DNA of 64,000 nt, from assembly GCA_026545225.1 (NCBI GenBank), contig CM048853.1, positions 15,068,755 to 15,132,754 on the forward strand, given 5' to 3'. Below, piece after piece: positions 1-11,856 of the stretch. Within the stretch, counting starts at the first letter, position 1. Every line of letters starts with the position of its first letter. The DNA is from Cornus controversa. Lineage: Eukaryota; Streptophyta; Magnoliopsida; Cornales; Cornaceae. The notes under the pieces were generated by a model. It was not told the DNA's origin. It did no database searches and was given only the letters and a program-made list of their open reading frames with translations. The position numbers and the translations under genes are program-made.

Positions 1-1196
1 ACATACATATATATATACACACGCATATATATATCTTCTCATATCCCATGTATGCACAACATCCACCTATACCCACATATATATAAGCACATATATATAT
101 ATATATGTATATACACATACCACATATGATTAAATTAATAACATATGTAAATTACTCAACGTAAATAAAAAGTACGTAAGAGGTAGAGGCAAGAATCAAC
201 TTGCCTTAGGTACAGCTCTCAATCGTTCCGTGCCTGCAAGTCGGCCTCTACCAAGTTCGGTCCGGTCCAGTGTCAAAGCCCACACGAACAAATCCATTGG
301 ACCACCTCTTTACAACCACAGAACACCATAGGCCCGCTATAACCGAACCCTCAGCAAGCATCCACAAACCAGCCACCATGGCTGTCAAGCCCAATCTCAA
401 ACACCGTTAAACCGGCAGCAACCGAAGACCCCAAAATCCAGCCCAGCCGTGTGCCCCGAACTCAACTAAACCTCCCATGGCTGCCACGACAGTTCACCGC
501 CGGAATAGTCAACCGAAAAACCCAAGCACCACGGAAGAAACCCAACCGAACTCGTGATCAAATGTAAGCCAAACAGCCCCTAACCGGGCCATCATCTCAC
601 TGCCAAATAACCCCTCCGGTGCCACCATGTGCATCCTCAAATAATAACAAAACAGCCGCTACTCAACCCAATAGCGAGCACCCCAAACAGTCCACAAATC
701 AGCCCCAAAACGGCCGCCAATAAATCCCAGAAATTTGACCCAATCAACTCACCTCAACCGTGAAGACTCAGCCGAAGCCACCGTCGGCACCAGCCACGGC
801 CAAACCCACCACCGTGACCTCCATGACCACCACCATCCGGCCGCCACAACCGGAACCACCCGAAAACCCACCGTGATTGGACCCCCATCGAACCAGCCGA
901 AGCTCCCCTTCGCGAAAGGCCCAACTGTGAAACCCCCCACTCGCGGCCAGTAACTCGCAACCAGTCGCCGTCAGCAGCTGCCGGAGCACAGCCTTCGCCG
1001 TCGCCAGCACTCGCCGGAACCAACAAGTTCCAGTCGCGAAACCCCCCCATCCGCGAACCGCTCCGCCGCACCGAGCCGCCTCGCGTCACCGGCACACCAT
1101 CTCAACCCCTTCGGCCACCGCAAACCACCGACAGCCAAGCCACCGCCGGCGCCGAGATCGGCGGCCCCTCCTTCCTTGGGTTTCTCTCTCCCCGAT

Positions 1197-1345
1197 CTCA
1201 CTCGGTCTCTCCTTCTCTCTCTCCCCGACTTCTCCTTCTCTCTCCTCTTTTCTTTTTTCTTTCTTTTTCTCTTTTCTCTTTTCTTTCTTCTTTTCTTTTT
1301 CCTTTTCTTTCTCTTCTCTTTCTTCTTTTTCTCCTTCAGCCGACC
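1197..1345. repeat. Pyrimidine-rich tract (CT/TTTC repeats)
   Basis: Almost uninterrupted C and T on the plus strand, dominated by TTTCTTTT and CTCT units. On the minus strand it is a purine tract inside the presumed LTR. The ORFs here encode runs of Lys/Arg/Glu or Phe/Leu/Ser and are artefacts of composition. Confidence 0.8.
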
Positions 1346-1407
1346 CACTCATGCGGTCCTCTCTATTTTGGTCCACTCATTATCTTATTCTCCCAGCCAC
1401 ATGTTCC

Positions 1408-1635
1408 ACATATATATATATTATACATATATATGTATATATATATATCTATTTAATACCACTTCAAATAATAAAACCTAACTGTATCCACGTACCATAT
1501 ACACACTTACACCCACACTCCTATATGTATATATACATATACATATACATATATATATACCACCACATGTACATGCCATTACATGCTCAACAACACACAT
1601 ATATATATAATTCCATTTATATATATGTTCTCGCA
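1408..1635. repeat. TA/CATA dinucleotide-rich microsatellite
   Basis: Imperfect (TA)n and (CATATA)n runs, similar to those at 1-130. On the minus strand they lie shortly after the LTR start, so they could contain the promoter TATA region of that LTR, but no specific box can be chosen. Confidence 0.6.
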
Positions 1636-1741
1636 TTCTTCCAGAATTAATTTATTCGAAAAAAAAATGAATCCGGTCCAAAAATAATTCGGACCGGTCA
1701 AAATCCATCCTGGGCCGGTCAAAATAATTTGGGTCGTTACA

Positions 1742-3128
1742 TTTTCGCATTCTCATACGCGTCATGTCGCAATTCTTCCAATTCATTTAATTGAAGCTTT
1801 CGATTAGAGCCGGCCTTTTGCATGTCAAAATTGAAAGTTTTGGTGGCCCACATAGCTTTATGCTCCAATTCAACCGGAAGATGGCACGCTTTGCCATAAA
1901 CCAACCGATAAGGTGACATTCCAATGGGAGTTTTATATGCGGTTCGGTATGCCCATAATGCATCGTTTAGTCGTAATGACCAATCCTTCCGGTCGGGCCG
2001 AACAGTTTTCTGAAGAATGTTCTTAATCTCCCTATTGGATACTTCTACTTGGCCACTGGTTTGAGGATGGTATGGCGTGGCCACTTTGTGTGTGATAGAG
2101 TATTTGGTAAGCAAGGTTCGAAGGAACCGGTTACAGAAATGTTTACCCCCGTCACTGATGATGGCCCGAGGCGTACCAAACCGGCTAAAAATATTAGCTT
2201 GAATGAATTTAACCACGACTGCGTGATCATTGGTTTTGGTAGCAACGGCCTCTATCCACTTAGATACGTAGTCCACCGCCACAAGTATGTACTCATGACC
2301 AGTAGAGGGTGGAAATGGTCCCATGAAGTCAATGCCCCACACATCAAATATTTCAATGATAAGAATAGGGTTAAGAGGCATCATGTCCTTCTAAGACATC
2401 GCGCCAAGGCGCTGACATCGCTCACAAGAGTGGCAGAATGAATATGCATCCCGATGAAGTGTCGGCCAGAAAAATCTGCATTGGAGAATTTTTGTTGCGG
2501 TTTTCTTAGCACTAAAGTGTCCCCCACAAGCAAGTGTATGACAAAACTTGAGAATGCTTTGGAATTCACTGTTGGGCACACACCTTCGAATTATTTGATC
2601 GGGGCAATATTTGAACAATTGAGGATCGTCCCAATAATATGATCGTGATTGGGAGAGAAAATGATCCTTCTCTTGCTTGGTCCAAGAAGATGGTATTTTA
2701 CCGGTTGCCAAGTAATTAACCACATCTGCATACCAAGGGATACTCTCTTGAGAGATGACAAAGAGTTGTTCATCCGGGAAGGATTCACAAACTGGAATGG
2801 AATTATGGAGGGATTCAACAAGAATTCTAGACAGGTGGTCAGCCACCACATTTTTAGTTCCCTTTTTGTCTCTAATTTCAAAATTAAACTCTTGCAATAA
2901 GAGTATCCATCGGATCAACCTAGGCTTGGTGTCCTTTTTGGTTAAAAGATGCCGGAGGGCAGCATGGTCCGAATAGACAATGACCTTTGAACCCAATAAA
3001 TAAGCTCGAAATTTGTCAAATGCAAATACAACCGCGAGCAACTCTTTTTCTGTTGTGGTATAATTGATTTGAGCCTCGAAAAGGGTTTTACTTGCGTAGT
3101 AGATGACATGAGGCAGTTTGTCTATTCG
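1742..3128 (-). pseudogene. ATH-a RNase H and integrase region
   Basis: Continues the frame of the RT segment. The first part is the RNase H C-terminal half, with YSDHAAL and the VADHLSR tail (around 2790-2970). Next comes the integrase zinc-binding region with spaced His residues and CHSCERC (around 2400-2550). After an in-frame TAG at 2391-2393 comes the integrase catalytic core with [13 protein letters not shown] and NREIKN supplying the D, D and E residues. The product would join element cDNA to chromosomal DNA. The frame ends at the insertion at 1741, losing the integrase C-terminal domain that survives in ATH-b at 22224-22656. Not functional as it stands. Confidence 0.9.
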
Positions 3129-4199
3129 TTACCCTAAGACAGCACCCATGGCATAATCGGATGCATCACACATAATCTCAAATGGGAGAGCCCAATTTGG
3201 AGGGATTAGAATTGGAGCGTTTGTAAGCATGGTGCGGAGTTCTTCAAAAGCGTTAAGGCACCCTTCATCAAAGGTAAAGCAAGACTCTTTTTCAAGAAGG
3301 CGACACAAAGGCCGAGAGATCTTGCTAAAGTCTTTGATGAAACGGCGATAAAAGCCCGCATGCCCAAGGAATGAACGAATCTCTCTCACCGTTGATGGTG
3401 GAGGAAGTTTAGAAATGAGTTCAACCTTGGCTTTATCAACCTCTATTCCTCTCTTAGACACAATGTGCCCTAGGACAATACCCTCTTGAACCATAAAATG
3501 GCTCTTTTCCCAACTAAGAATTAGGTTGGTCTCTTGACATCGTTTGAGAACACAAGCTAGATTTTGGAGGCATGATTCAAACGAAGGCCCAAAAACGGAA
3601 AAATCATCCATGAACACTTCCAAGAATTTTTCCACCATGTTTGAGAAGATAGACATCATACACCATTGAAAAGTCGCCGGTGCATTGCACAACCCAAAGG
3701 GCATGCGTCTATAAGCAAATGTGCTGAAGGGACATGTAAAGGTGGTTTTCTCTTGGTCCCTCGGGTCTATAGCAACCTGATTATAGCTGGAATATCCATC
3801 CAAAAAGCAATAAAAACTTTGCCCGGCTAATCTCTCTAATATCTGATCAATGAATGGGAGGGGGAAGTGATCTTTTCTAGTGGCTGAATTTAATTTCCTA
3901 TAGTCTATGCACACTCTCCAACCCGTGGCGGTGCGTTGGGGAACTAATTCACCCTTGTCATTTGGTTGGACCGTAATACCTGACTTCTTTGGAACCACTT
4001 GAGTGGGACTAACCCACTTGCTATCAGAGATGGGGTATATGATTCCCACATCTAGTAACTTCACCACCTCCTTCATGACAACGTCCTTCATATTTGGATT
4101 TAATCGACGTTGTGCCTCCCTTGAGGTCTTAGCATCCTCTTCCAAGTGTATGCGGTGCATACAAATAGAAGGATCTATTCCCTTGAGATCTGCCACACT
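3129..4199 (-). pseudogene. ATH-a reverse transcriptase (with RNase H start)
   Basis: Open for 355 codons. It has CIDYRKLN, the PFGLCNAPATF block and FMDDFSVFG (the YMDD-equivalent catalytic box, around 3600), followed by FLGHAGFYRRFI and the start of RNase H (CDASDYAMGAVLG). Reverse transcriptase copies element RNA into cDNA in the particle. The N-terminal motif IDPSICMHRIHLEE is Athila-like. It is bounded by in-frame stops: TAG at 4200-4202, where ATH-c has TGG, and TAA at 3129-3131, where ATH-c has CAG. The reading frame is otherwise intact. Confidence 0.92.
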
Positions 4200-5762
4200 C
4201 TAGCCTATTGCTTCTTTATGCTCTTTGAGCACCTTTATGAGTTCCAACTCTTGGTCGTTGGTGAGATTGGAAGCGATAATGACTGGAAGGGTCTCATTTG
4301 CACCCAAGAAAACATACTTGAGTGTAGCCGGTAGGGACTTAAGCTCAAGTTGTGGTGGGAAAATTAAAGAAGGAGTTTGGGAAGTTTTGGACAAAGGGGG
4401 CAAGGGTTCTCTCGGAACTCTCCACTTAGGCAAATCCATGATAGTATTAACATTGAGCATGGAATTGACTTCACATATGGCTTGCTCAATGTCAAAATCA
4501 TCACAGTTGAAGTGATTTAGGCATGCCTCTAAAGGATCCTTGGAAAGAATAGAAGGAAGTGCTTCTTGAACAAGGTCTTCCACAACATCGACACCAAAGC
4601 ACTCACTTTCGTCGTCGGATGTGTGGTGGGAAGCATTGAAGATGTTCAAGCGGACTTTCATATTCCCAAAAGAGATGTCCATCACTCCGGTGCGGCAATT
4701 AACGCAAGCGTTTGCCGTGGCCAAGAATGGACGACCTAGAATGATAGAAATATGACACTTTGGATTTTGGACCGGTTCCGTGTCAAGGACTATGAAGTCC
4801 ACCGGAAAATAGAATTTGTCCACTTGAATGATGACATCCTCAATGATGCCACGTGGTTGCTTCACCGAACGGTCGGCAAGTTGCAACACAACCGTGGTAT
4901 GCTTGAGTTCCCCCAAACCTAGTTGTTGGTAAACTGAGAATGGAAGCAAATTGACACTAGCCCCTAGATCAAGAAGTGCTTTTTCAAAAGATTGATTTCC
5001 GATGGTGCACGAAATGGTCGGAGCACCCGGATCTTTGAGTTTAGGAGGGGCTTGGTGTTGGAAAATGGAGCTTATGTGCTCAGTTAAGAGGACTTTCTTA
5101 GGAACATTATTCCTAGATTTGCGCTTTTGAGTGCACAAGTCCTTCAAGAATTTCGCATAGGAGGGAATTTGTCGAATAGCATCAAGGAGAGGGAGATTGA
5201 TCTTTACTTGTTTGAAGATCTCCATCATGTCTTGGATTTTCTCTCCTTGCTTCCCGAAATGAGAAGGTTCCTTCAATCTTTGAGGAAAAGGAACCGGAGG
5301 TTCATAAGAGGTGTCAAGATTTGGAATCGATGACGACCCAACTTCACTTGCCTTTCCTTTTGGATTTGAAGGGGTATTTTGCAAATTTGGATTTAACGGA
5401 AACAATTTTGGATTTAATTGGGATTCTTTTGGATTTTTAGGTTGCTCTTGGAATTCCTTTCTCTCTTCCTCTCCTACCTTGGAATTAATGATTTTACCAC
5501 TCCTTAAGGTTGTGATTGATTGAAATTGCTCCTGAGGAGCATTACAAGTTGAAGATGATGGATCTTCAATCATATGGACACCTTTGGGGTTCGCCACTGG
5601 TTGACTCGGCAACTTACCTTCCTCCCTTCTATTTAAGGCATTAGCTAGTTGCCCGATTTGAGCTTCTAACCTAACCATAGATTGATCATTGGCTTCAAGC
5701 TTAGAGATTGATTGAGAGTGAGTTTGCAATAAGCGGGTGTTGGCCTCAAGATTTCTTATCAC
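4200..5762 (-). pseudogene. ATH-a gag C-terminus, aspartic protease and linker to RT
   Basis: A 520-codon open stretch. The first third is Gln/Asn/Pro-rich gag tail with a predicted helical segment (SQSISKLEANDQSMVRLE). The middle carries the retropepsin motif LLDLGASVNLLP (minus strand around 4951-4977; DLGA is usual in Athila) and the downstream ILGRPFLA block around 4715. The last part links to RT. Protease would cut the polyprotein. The upstream frame continues into gag, so this is an internal slice of one polyprotein rather than a gene with its own start. Confidence 0.9.
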
Positions 5763-7067
5763 TCTTTCTTCAAAGCTTTGGCTTCTCGGAAGAGGTGGTG
5801 GTTGTTGGTAATTAGATCTTTGATTGTAAGGTTGAGGATTTGGCCTATAATGAGGCTGCTGAGAGTGGGAATTGAAAGAGCTTTGCCCTTGGAAAGAGGG
5901 ACTTGATTCTTGAGGTTTTTATGAGAAAGCCGGATGGTTCTTGTAACCAGGATTGTACGTGTTTGAATATGGATCATTCATTTGTTTAGAGTACAGGGCA
6001 TTCGCTTGCTCTTGAGCATAATCGGGAGATTGCCCGGCAATAGGACAATCTCGCACGAAATGTGAAGTACTATAGCAAAATGAACAACCTTCCTGATTTT
6101 GGACAGATTGGTTTGGAGTAGGCAGCCCATTTTTCATGATTAAATCCATTTTTCGGGATAGGGCTTCTACTTGCATGGCAACCTCATCTACCCGTGAAAT
6201 CTCATGCACTCCTCTACAAGGTTGGGTAGCCTTCCTTTTCCTAGTGGAGGAGCGTTGAGCTGAATTGTTGCTTAGGGTTTGAAAAAGTTTTCATGCCTCA
6301 TCGGGGCTTTTCAAAAGATATCCACCCCCACACGCGGAGTCTATCATTTGTCTATGTTGCTCACTCACCACATCATAAAAACTTTGCACTAGCTGCCATT
6401 TTGGGACAGCATGATGCGGACAAGATTTTAAAAGATCCTTTAACCTCTCCCACGTCTCATGGAATTGTTCTTGGTCAATTTGGGTGAATCCGATGATTGC
6501 TCACCGAATATCACTTGTCTTACCCATTGGGAAGTATTTTTTTAAGAACTCTATTTGCATCTCCACCCAAGAATGGATTGAGTTAGGTTCTAAGGAGTTA
6601 AACCAACTTCTAGCTTTATCTTTTAGGGAGAAGGGGAACATACGCAGCTTTAGATCATCCTCCGTAAAGTGTGGTACACGAATAGTGGAACACATGGAAA
6701 GGAAGTAATCTAAGTGCCGGTACGAATCCTCATTAGGGAGACCGTGGAAGCTATTAAGAAGATTGATGGTGGAGGACTTTATTTTGAATTGAGTTGCCGC
6801 TACATCCGGAAATTGGATACATGAAGGTACTTCAAATGTAGTCGGAAGGTAAAAGTCCATAAGCAACTCTCCTTGAGGAGGTGGTGGTGGAGGTGGTTGT
6901 TCATGATTAAAAGGAGGTAGTCCGGGAGGTTGTCTCTCATTTGGATCCATGTTTTCAGTCCTAGGCAATATAGGGTCCCTAGAGGTTCCTCTGCGTTGTC
7001 TAAGTGTTCGTTCAAGTTCAATGTTACACGGAAGCAAAGGAAGTGACAAGGACCGTCTACCTAGCAT
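5763..7067 (-). pseudogene. ATH-a gag
   Basis: Starts at ATG 7067 with a leader-like N-terminus (MLGRRSLSLPLLPC) shared with ATH-b. It contains the Athila/gypsy gag core (FPFSLKDKARSWFNSLEP, FLKKYFPMGK) and a single CCHC zinc knuckle (CSFCYSTSHFVRDC, around 6050-6095) for RNA packaging. Breaks in the same frame: TGA at 6501-6503 (ATH-b has AGA), TGA at 6291-6293 (ATH-b has TGG) and TAA at 5919-5921 (ATH-b has TGG). No frameshift is needed to follow it. Confidence 0.9.
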
Positions 7068-7328
7068 GCATTAACAATCGAACAACACCTCAATACACAA
7101 AGTAACAATAATCTTTACAAAAAGAATGAATGAATTCAAACCACTAATTTTAGGCGTTATACTCACAAAGGGTTCCAAGTTTACTTCTCTTTGATGCCCG
7201 CTATGTGGTATACCTAAAATCAAGAAGTTTGAGAAATAAGAACAAAATATATACAAAAAGAATGAAAGAATTTCTAGCCTAAGAATTAAACCAAATTTAA
7301 TCTTCCACTGGTGACAATAAAACCGTAG
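7068..7328 (-). other. ATH-a untranslated leader
   Basis: Between the PBS and the gag ATG. No homologous protein; the ORF across it is not supported because the matching leader of ATH-b (46568-46831) keeps the sequence but not a shared coding pattern. It probably contains packaging or dimerisation signals. Confidence 0.6.
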
Positions 7329-7346
7329 TCCCCGGCAACGGCGCCA
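7329..7346 (-). other. ATH-a primer binding site (tRNA-Asp)
   Basis: On the minus strand TGGCGCCGTTGCCGGGGA, complementary to the 3' end of plant tRNA-Asp, six bases after the LTR end. This is the usual Athila/Tat primer site and fixes the orientation. Confidence 0.92.
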
Positions 7347-7352
7347 AAATTT

Positions 7353-8768
7353 TGATGTGGTCGGAACTAAATTATATTGTAAGCTTAATTTTTCTCTTTT
7401 TATCAAAATATAATTTAACCACTCGCAAGAGCACGAATCTTTGTAGATAAGGTTCTATATAGAGGGTATCGATCCCACGAGGACTAGTCGCAATTGTCTT
7501 AAAGGAAGATTAATTCTACTTTAATTCGAAAAACATATTTTTGAATTTATGTTTAGAAACTATTGCATGAATGAAATGACAAGAAAAGTAAAGAGTTTAA
7601 AGTTGGGACAGAGAACTAGGGTTGGTTTCCACCACTAGCCATTCACATGTTCATAAGTGTAGCAAGCATGGGATTCATTAATTAAATGCCTAACAATGTC
7701 ATTAGGCTTGTGACCTCAATGACATATCAAAAGATCAATGTGTGTGCTAACCTATCATAATCCATGTTCAACAAGCATAGCTCTTCAACCTAACTAACTA
7801 CCTAATTACTCTACTCTCTAAGTGAACACTACATGCATCCAAACTACCTTGTCTTGGCATGGTCTATACAAACTAACATCACACATTCATTTAAACACCA
7901 TTATCTAGCCATCATTTGCACTTCTTGTGGATATGCAAATGTTGTGCATTCAAGTGACAAAATCTACTCTAAGACAAGAATAAATTCCAAATCAAATGAA
8001 TATATATAAGAGATGTATTTGTGTACATAATCACTAGGCTAAATAATCAACATTTAATTACAAATCCCAAGAGCTACAAAGATGAACAAGTTTACATGGC
8101 TAGGGGTTGAAACCAACACCCTAGTAGAAGAGTTAGTTGCTCATGGTTGCCTTGCACCCTTCCATTGATGAAGAGAATGAAGCTTCTTGGTCTGGTTCAT
8201 CTTTTCCTCCTCCTCTCCCGAAGGTCTCTCTCTAGTCTTCTTGTGTGTTGAGAGATATGAGATATGTGTGGCTTTTTGGTGCTTTTTGGCTCCTTTTTCT
8301 CCTTTGGGGCCCACCATATATATATATATATCATTATATATATCTCTTGTATCAAGAAGGCCCCCAAAAGTCTTGTTCAAGTCAGACAATCCCCCTAAGT
8401 CGTGCAAAAAGGGGGATTTTGTTACAAGTGGGAAAGCAGGTGAGCAAGTGGCCAAGTGGGCTCTGCAGCATCTCGATTGATCGAGATTGAATCTCGATTG
8501 ATCGAGATTTCGATCAATCGAAATGAGATCTCGATCAATCGAGATTTCGATTAATCGAGATCAACATCTCGATTGATCGAGATGCCTTGGGCTGCATTTC
8601 TGATTTCTTCTCTTGACTGCAGAAAGCTTCCAACTTTGCTCCATTTGCTCCAATACCTGCAAAACATCAAAAACACAAAAATACCATAAACATATCTCGG
8701 TAAACGCAAAAACGGAACTAACGTATGTAAGAAAAAGGGTTCAAATGCATAGAATTGAACACTTATCA
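7353..8768 (-). repeat. ATH-a 5' LTR
   Basis: 1416 bp, TG...CA ends (minus strand TGATAAGTG ... CACATCA). It aligns end to end with 16557-17979 and 46856-48271. In minus orientation it has a palindrome cluster at 8583-8470, then a TATATATA stretch at about 8345-8319 that probably contains the promoter. Small ORFs across it are not conserved. Confidence 0.93.
8470..8583. repeat. Palindrome cluster in ATH-a LTR
   Basis: Six near-contiguous copies of an inverted repeat, ATCTCGAT-TG/CA-ATCGAGAT or the shorter TTCGATCAATCGAA form. Each can fold into an 8-bp stem with a two-base centre. It lies upstream of the presumed LTR TATA region. Confidence 0.85.
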
Positions 8769-10363
8769 ATTTGTGAGCCTCGGAGTTGCCCCCTCACTCT
8801 ATGGCAATCCCATATATTGCTTTGGTAGAATGACCTTTCGGAGTTGTCCCGGTCATTGGATGGTTATCGGAGGTGTCCAAGGTTACATGATCTTCGGAGC
8901 GGGCCAATCATGTAGGGTATCGGATGAGGACCGAGAGAGAGAGCATTTACTTTCCTTAATGCTTTTATATTTGAATATATTATACATGATTCGTGATGTA
9001 TGCAATCCCCTTTAATTGCATTTGTTGGTTGGTTTGTGAGATTGTGGATGTGGCATGTAGTGTATTCATATGCATTCCATGTAGGTCGTGTCGGGTCGGC
9101 ACTTAGAAGGGTTGGGGAACCTTTACTGAGCCGCAGTGGTGCTCACCCCTTTATTCTAAATATTTTACAAATAAAGCGCCGATGACGGATGGGACGTGAG
9201 TGTCCAAGTGGAACACTAGTGGTGGTTTTGCTATCTTTTGGATGTTGCACATTTTGTGGCTATCGATGCTGGCTTGTGGCATGTGACTTCCTTTTTGAAT
9301 TGTGGTTATGTTTTGGACAAGGATAATTTGGATGTATGTATGGGATTTTAAACTTGTTGGGTGTGGAGAGACAACGATTTAATTTATGTAATGCCCATTG
9401 TGGCACTTAATTCATTTGATGATGTTTTCCTTATAAATGGATGGTGTTTGTGCAAGAAAATGATTTATTTTGGTGTATGAATTCAATTATGTATGTGATC
9501 TTGAGGGTGAGATTGGTGTTGGAACCTTCAATGTATGTTATTTATCATGTTTGAGGGGTTCTAGGAGGATAGGATGTTGATTGGGCTCCAAATGAATCAT
9601 GTATAGGGTTGTTGGAGGTCTTAGGAGGTGCATTTCGATCAATCGAAACCCCCATTTCGATTGATCGAAAGGGTGATGATTTATGGTGATTTTTAGAGTC
9701 CAGAAAGGAGGAATTTCGATCAATCGAGACCCCCATCTCGATCAATTAAGATATTGCAGGTCTGGGGTCCCGAAAGGGTGAAAATCTCGCTTGAATTTCG
9801 ATCAATCGAGATTTAATCTCGATCAATCGAGATCCCATCTCGATCAATCGAGATTACTATTCACAACTTTTTTCAAAACTTCATTTCGATGTAATTTCTT
9901 CGTTTTAGATCGGAATTGAGTGTGGTTTTTTTTGAACTTGAGTATTTTTGGATTCTCTATCCAATGGTGTAGGCTTCAGTTCCATATTCCAAACACAGAA
10001 AGTTTTGAGGCTCAAAAGTGAGTAATTCTTAAAAGTGTGGGCATGTAAATGTTCACTAAGGTGTGTGATTTGATGTAGGGCCCATGGGGATTAGTTAAGG
10101 TGAACTTGGGTGCATTCATATGCAATAATTGAGTTAAGCTTCCGTGGTGAATGAGGGTAAAGAGGGCCTATTGGGCTAAATGGACGGTTTAACCTCCGGT
10201 TCTCCAAGAGTTAGAAATCGGGGCGTTATAACTTGGTATCAAACCTTGATACTAATGCATGAGTGTAATTGAGATTGTTCACGGGGTTGAGTGAACGGGT
10301 GCACACTCGGGATTCAGGGTTGGTCCGGGGGAGTCCCGGCGGTCCGGGTTTCGGGGCGTGACA
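8769..10363 (+). repeat. CHR-a 5' LTR, 3' portion
   Basis: Matches 49618-51094 plus 53744-53862. The first 1175 bp of the LTR are to the left of ATH-a. Ends GGGGCGTGACA, five bases before the PBS. The middle has repeated CTCGGAGT/TTCGGAG phrases and, at 9632-9853, the same kind of palindromes as the Athila LTRs. No gene is seen in it; small ORFs at 8755-9185 are LTR sequence. Confidence 0.9.
9632..9853. repeat. Palindromes in CHR-a 5' LTR
   Basis: Copies of TTCGATCAATCGAA and ATCTCGATCAATCGAGAT at 9632-9670, 9712-9752 and 9796-9853. The same cluster is at 50481-50705 in the 3' LTR. The core CGAT-NN-ATCG is identical to that of the Athila LTRs, although the LTRs are otherwise unrelated. Confidence 0.85.
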
Positions 10364-10368
10364 GAGAA

Positions 10369-10380
10369 TGGTATCAGACC
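10369..10380 (+). other. CHR-a primer binding site (initiator tRNA-Met)
   Basis: TGGTATCAGACC, five bases after the 5' LTR. It differs by one base from the TGGTATCAGAGC site of CHR-b, the standard chromovirus primer site. Confidence 0.85.
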
Positions 10381-10624
10381 TCTAGGTTGGAACACCTAGG
10401 GATGAAGGGTGAGACTTGATTTAGTGATCACTTAAGGGTAAGGATCGGAACATAAGGATTTGAACTTGAGGTTGTAAATTGCTTATTTGGAACTTGATGT
10501 ATGCTTACATTTTCATACCATGCCTATATGGACTAAATTGATATGGCATGTGTAAGCATGATGGAATTTGACTAAATATGAATGCTTGGTTCTAAAATTT
10601 TTCTTGTTGTGCATATAGAAAGAA
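10381..10624 (+). other. CHR-a leader, no gene seen
   Basis: Untranslated sequence between PBS and gag. Nothing coding or structured stands out. Confidence 0.6.
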
Positions 10625-11856
10625 ATACCTCCAAGAAGAGCGCGAGACATAGGCGCTGATGCTCCTTAGGAGCCAACAGATGGAACGCAGTTTATGCGTG
10701 ACATGGCTGATACTATGAGAAGAATGGCTAGGGAAGCCAGAGAAGAGGAGGTTCAAGAATTGCCTAGGGTTGCCTTGAGCCGCCAAATGGTGGCAATGAA
10801 GGAATATGTGAAATTTAAGTCGCTTACCTTTGATGGGCGCGTGATCCGCTTGTGGCTGAGAGTTGGATAGACCAAACTCACAAACTCATGGTTGCTCTTG
10901 CAATTGATGAGGATTTGAAAGTGGGAGTAGCGGCGCTTCACTTACAAGGAGAAGCGGATCGGTGGTGGCAATTCATCGAGAATGTCCACAACACCGAGAC
11001 TATGGACTGGGAGACCTTTAAGGGTTTATTCTTTGATAAGTTCTTTCCGGTTTCGGTGAAAGACCGGATGAGGCAAGAGTTCATAGATCTAGTCCAAGGG
11101 GACTTGGATGTGATGGGGTACGAGACCAAATTTACATCTTTGGCTCGCTTTGCCCCGAAGATGGTAGCTAATGAAGAGCTAAAGGTGAAAAAGTTTGTGA
11201 AGGGACTGAAAACATCTATCAGAAAGAGGGTGTCCATTTTGGGTTTGAGGACCTACAGTGAGGTGGTTGATAGAGCCTTGGTGGCTGAGGAGGATGACAG
11301 AGACACTCAGAGGTTGTGGGACTCTAGACAACAAGCGAAAGGTATGGGTACCTCTTCGAGTGGTCAGGGGAGGAAAAGGAATAGGGAGGGTAGATTAGGT
11401 TCACAGGGGCAGTAGCAGACTCGCCCAGTACCTTCATTGTCCTTACCTACTAGATCTGCACGATCCACAGTTGTGTGCTATCATTGCCAGCAGTCTGGCC
11501 ATTTTCGTTCTGAGTGCCCTCAGAGGCAAATAGTGGCATCAGTTCCTGTGGCTTCGGTGGGGGAACGGGTATGTTTTCATTGCAAGCAACCCGGCCATGT
11601 TAGGGCCAACTATCCACAGAGACAGAGTACACCTAGTGGTATGGGGACTCAGCAGAGGGCTGGGCAGACAGCTACGGTATAGTCTGGTTTCAGGACATTA
11701 TCGCCACCTCATCAAGCGCATTCTGTATAGGGATCTCGGGTAGCGAGAGGTTCCACGCCTGCTTCTAGTCAGCAGTCAGGGTTACAGGGGACTGGTCAGC
11801 AGTCACAGGGCCATGTTTTCACACTTGCTCTGGCAGAGGATGTACTGGGACCATCG
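10625..11856 (+). pseudogene. CHR-a gag
   Basis: Homologous to CHR-b gag. The expected start codon is ATA at 10625-10627 where CHR-b has ATG, so initiation is lost. There is a stop at 10667-10669 and a one-base deletion near 10840; the frame is then open from 10843 with VAESWIDQTHKL and the gypsy gag core (ADRWWQFIE, YETKFTSLARFAP). Stops TAG at 11413, 11680 and 11728 follow, all apparently at Gln codons. The first zinc knuckle is intact (CYHCQQSGHFRSEC, about 11477-11518); the second has lost its last Cys (CFHCKQPGHVRANY). Confidence 0.88.

Larger units (their letters stand above)
1..1741 (-). mobile_element. LTR (partial) of a minus-strand LTR retrotransposon inserted in ATH-a
   Basis: The ATH-a integrase frame stops abruptly at 1741. 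The sequence leftward, read on the minus strand, begins TGTAACGACCC, a typical plant gypsy LTR start. The matching ATH-b sequence (22500 onward) continues without this break, so this is an insertion. The stretch holds TA-rich repeats at both ends, a long pyrimidine tract and a GC-rich middle, and no credible coding region: the overlapping small ORFs at 735-1480 are low-complexity. The other end of the LTR and any coding body lie left of the window, so the family is unknown. Confidence 0.5.
1742..8768 (-). mobile_element. ATH-a: Athila-type Ty3/gypsy element, 3' part missing
   Basis: Minus-strand element with 5' LTR (7353-8768), tRNA-Asp PBS, leader, gag, protease, RT, RNase H and integrase in one decayed frame. 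It is cut at 1741 by another insertion; its ORF3 and 3' LTR would lie further left. It sits in the 5' LTR of CHR-a: the bases after its LTR (ATTTGTGAGCC at 8769) continue the CHR-a LTR as at 49618, so ATTTG is the expected target duplication, with the other copy outside the window. It is the same family as ATH-b, which is also antisense inside CHR-a. Confidence 0.9.

Noticed and set aside
735..1481. Overlapping ORFs of 60-125 codons on both strands
   Set aside because: Low-complexity Lys/Arg/Glu or Phe/Leu runs produced by a pyrimidine tract and GC-rich LTR sequence; no conserved motif.
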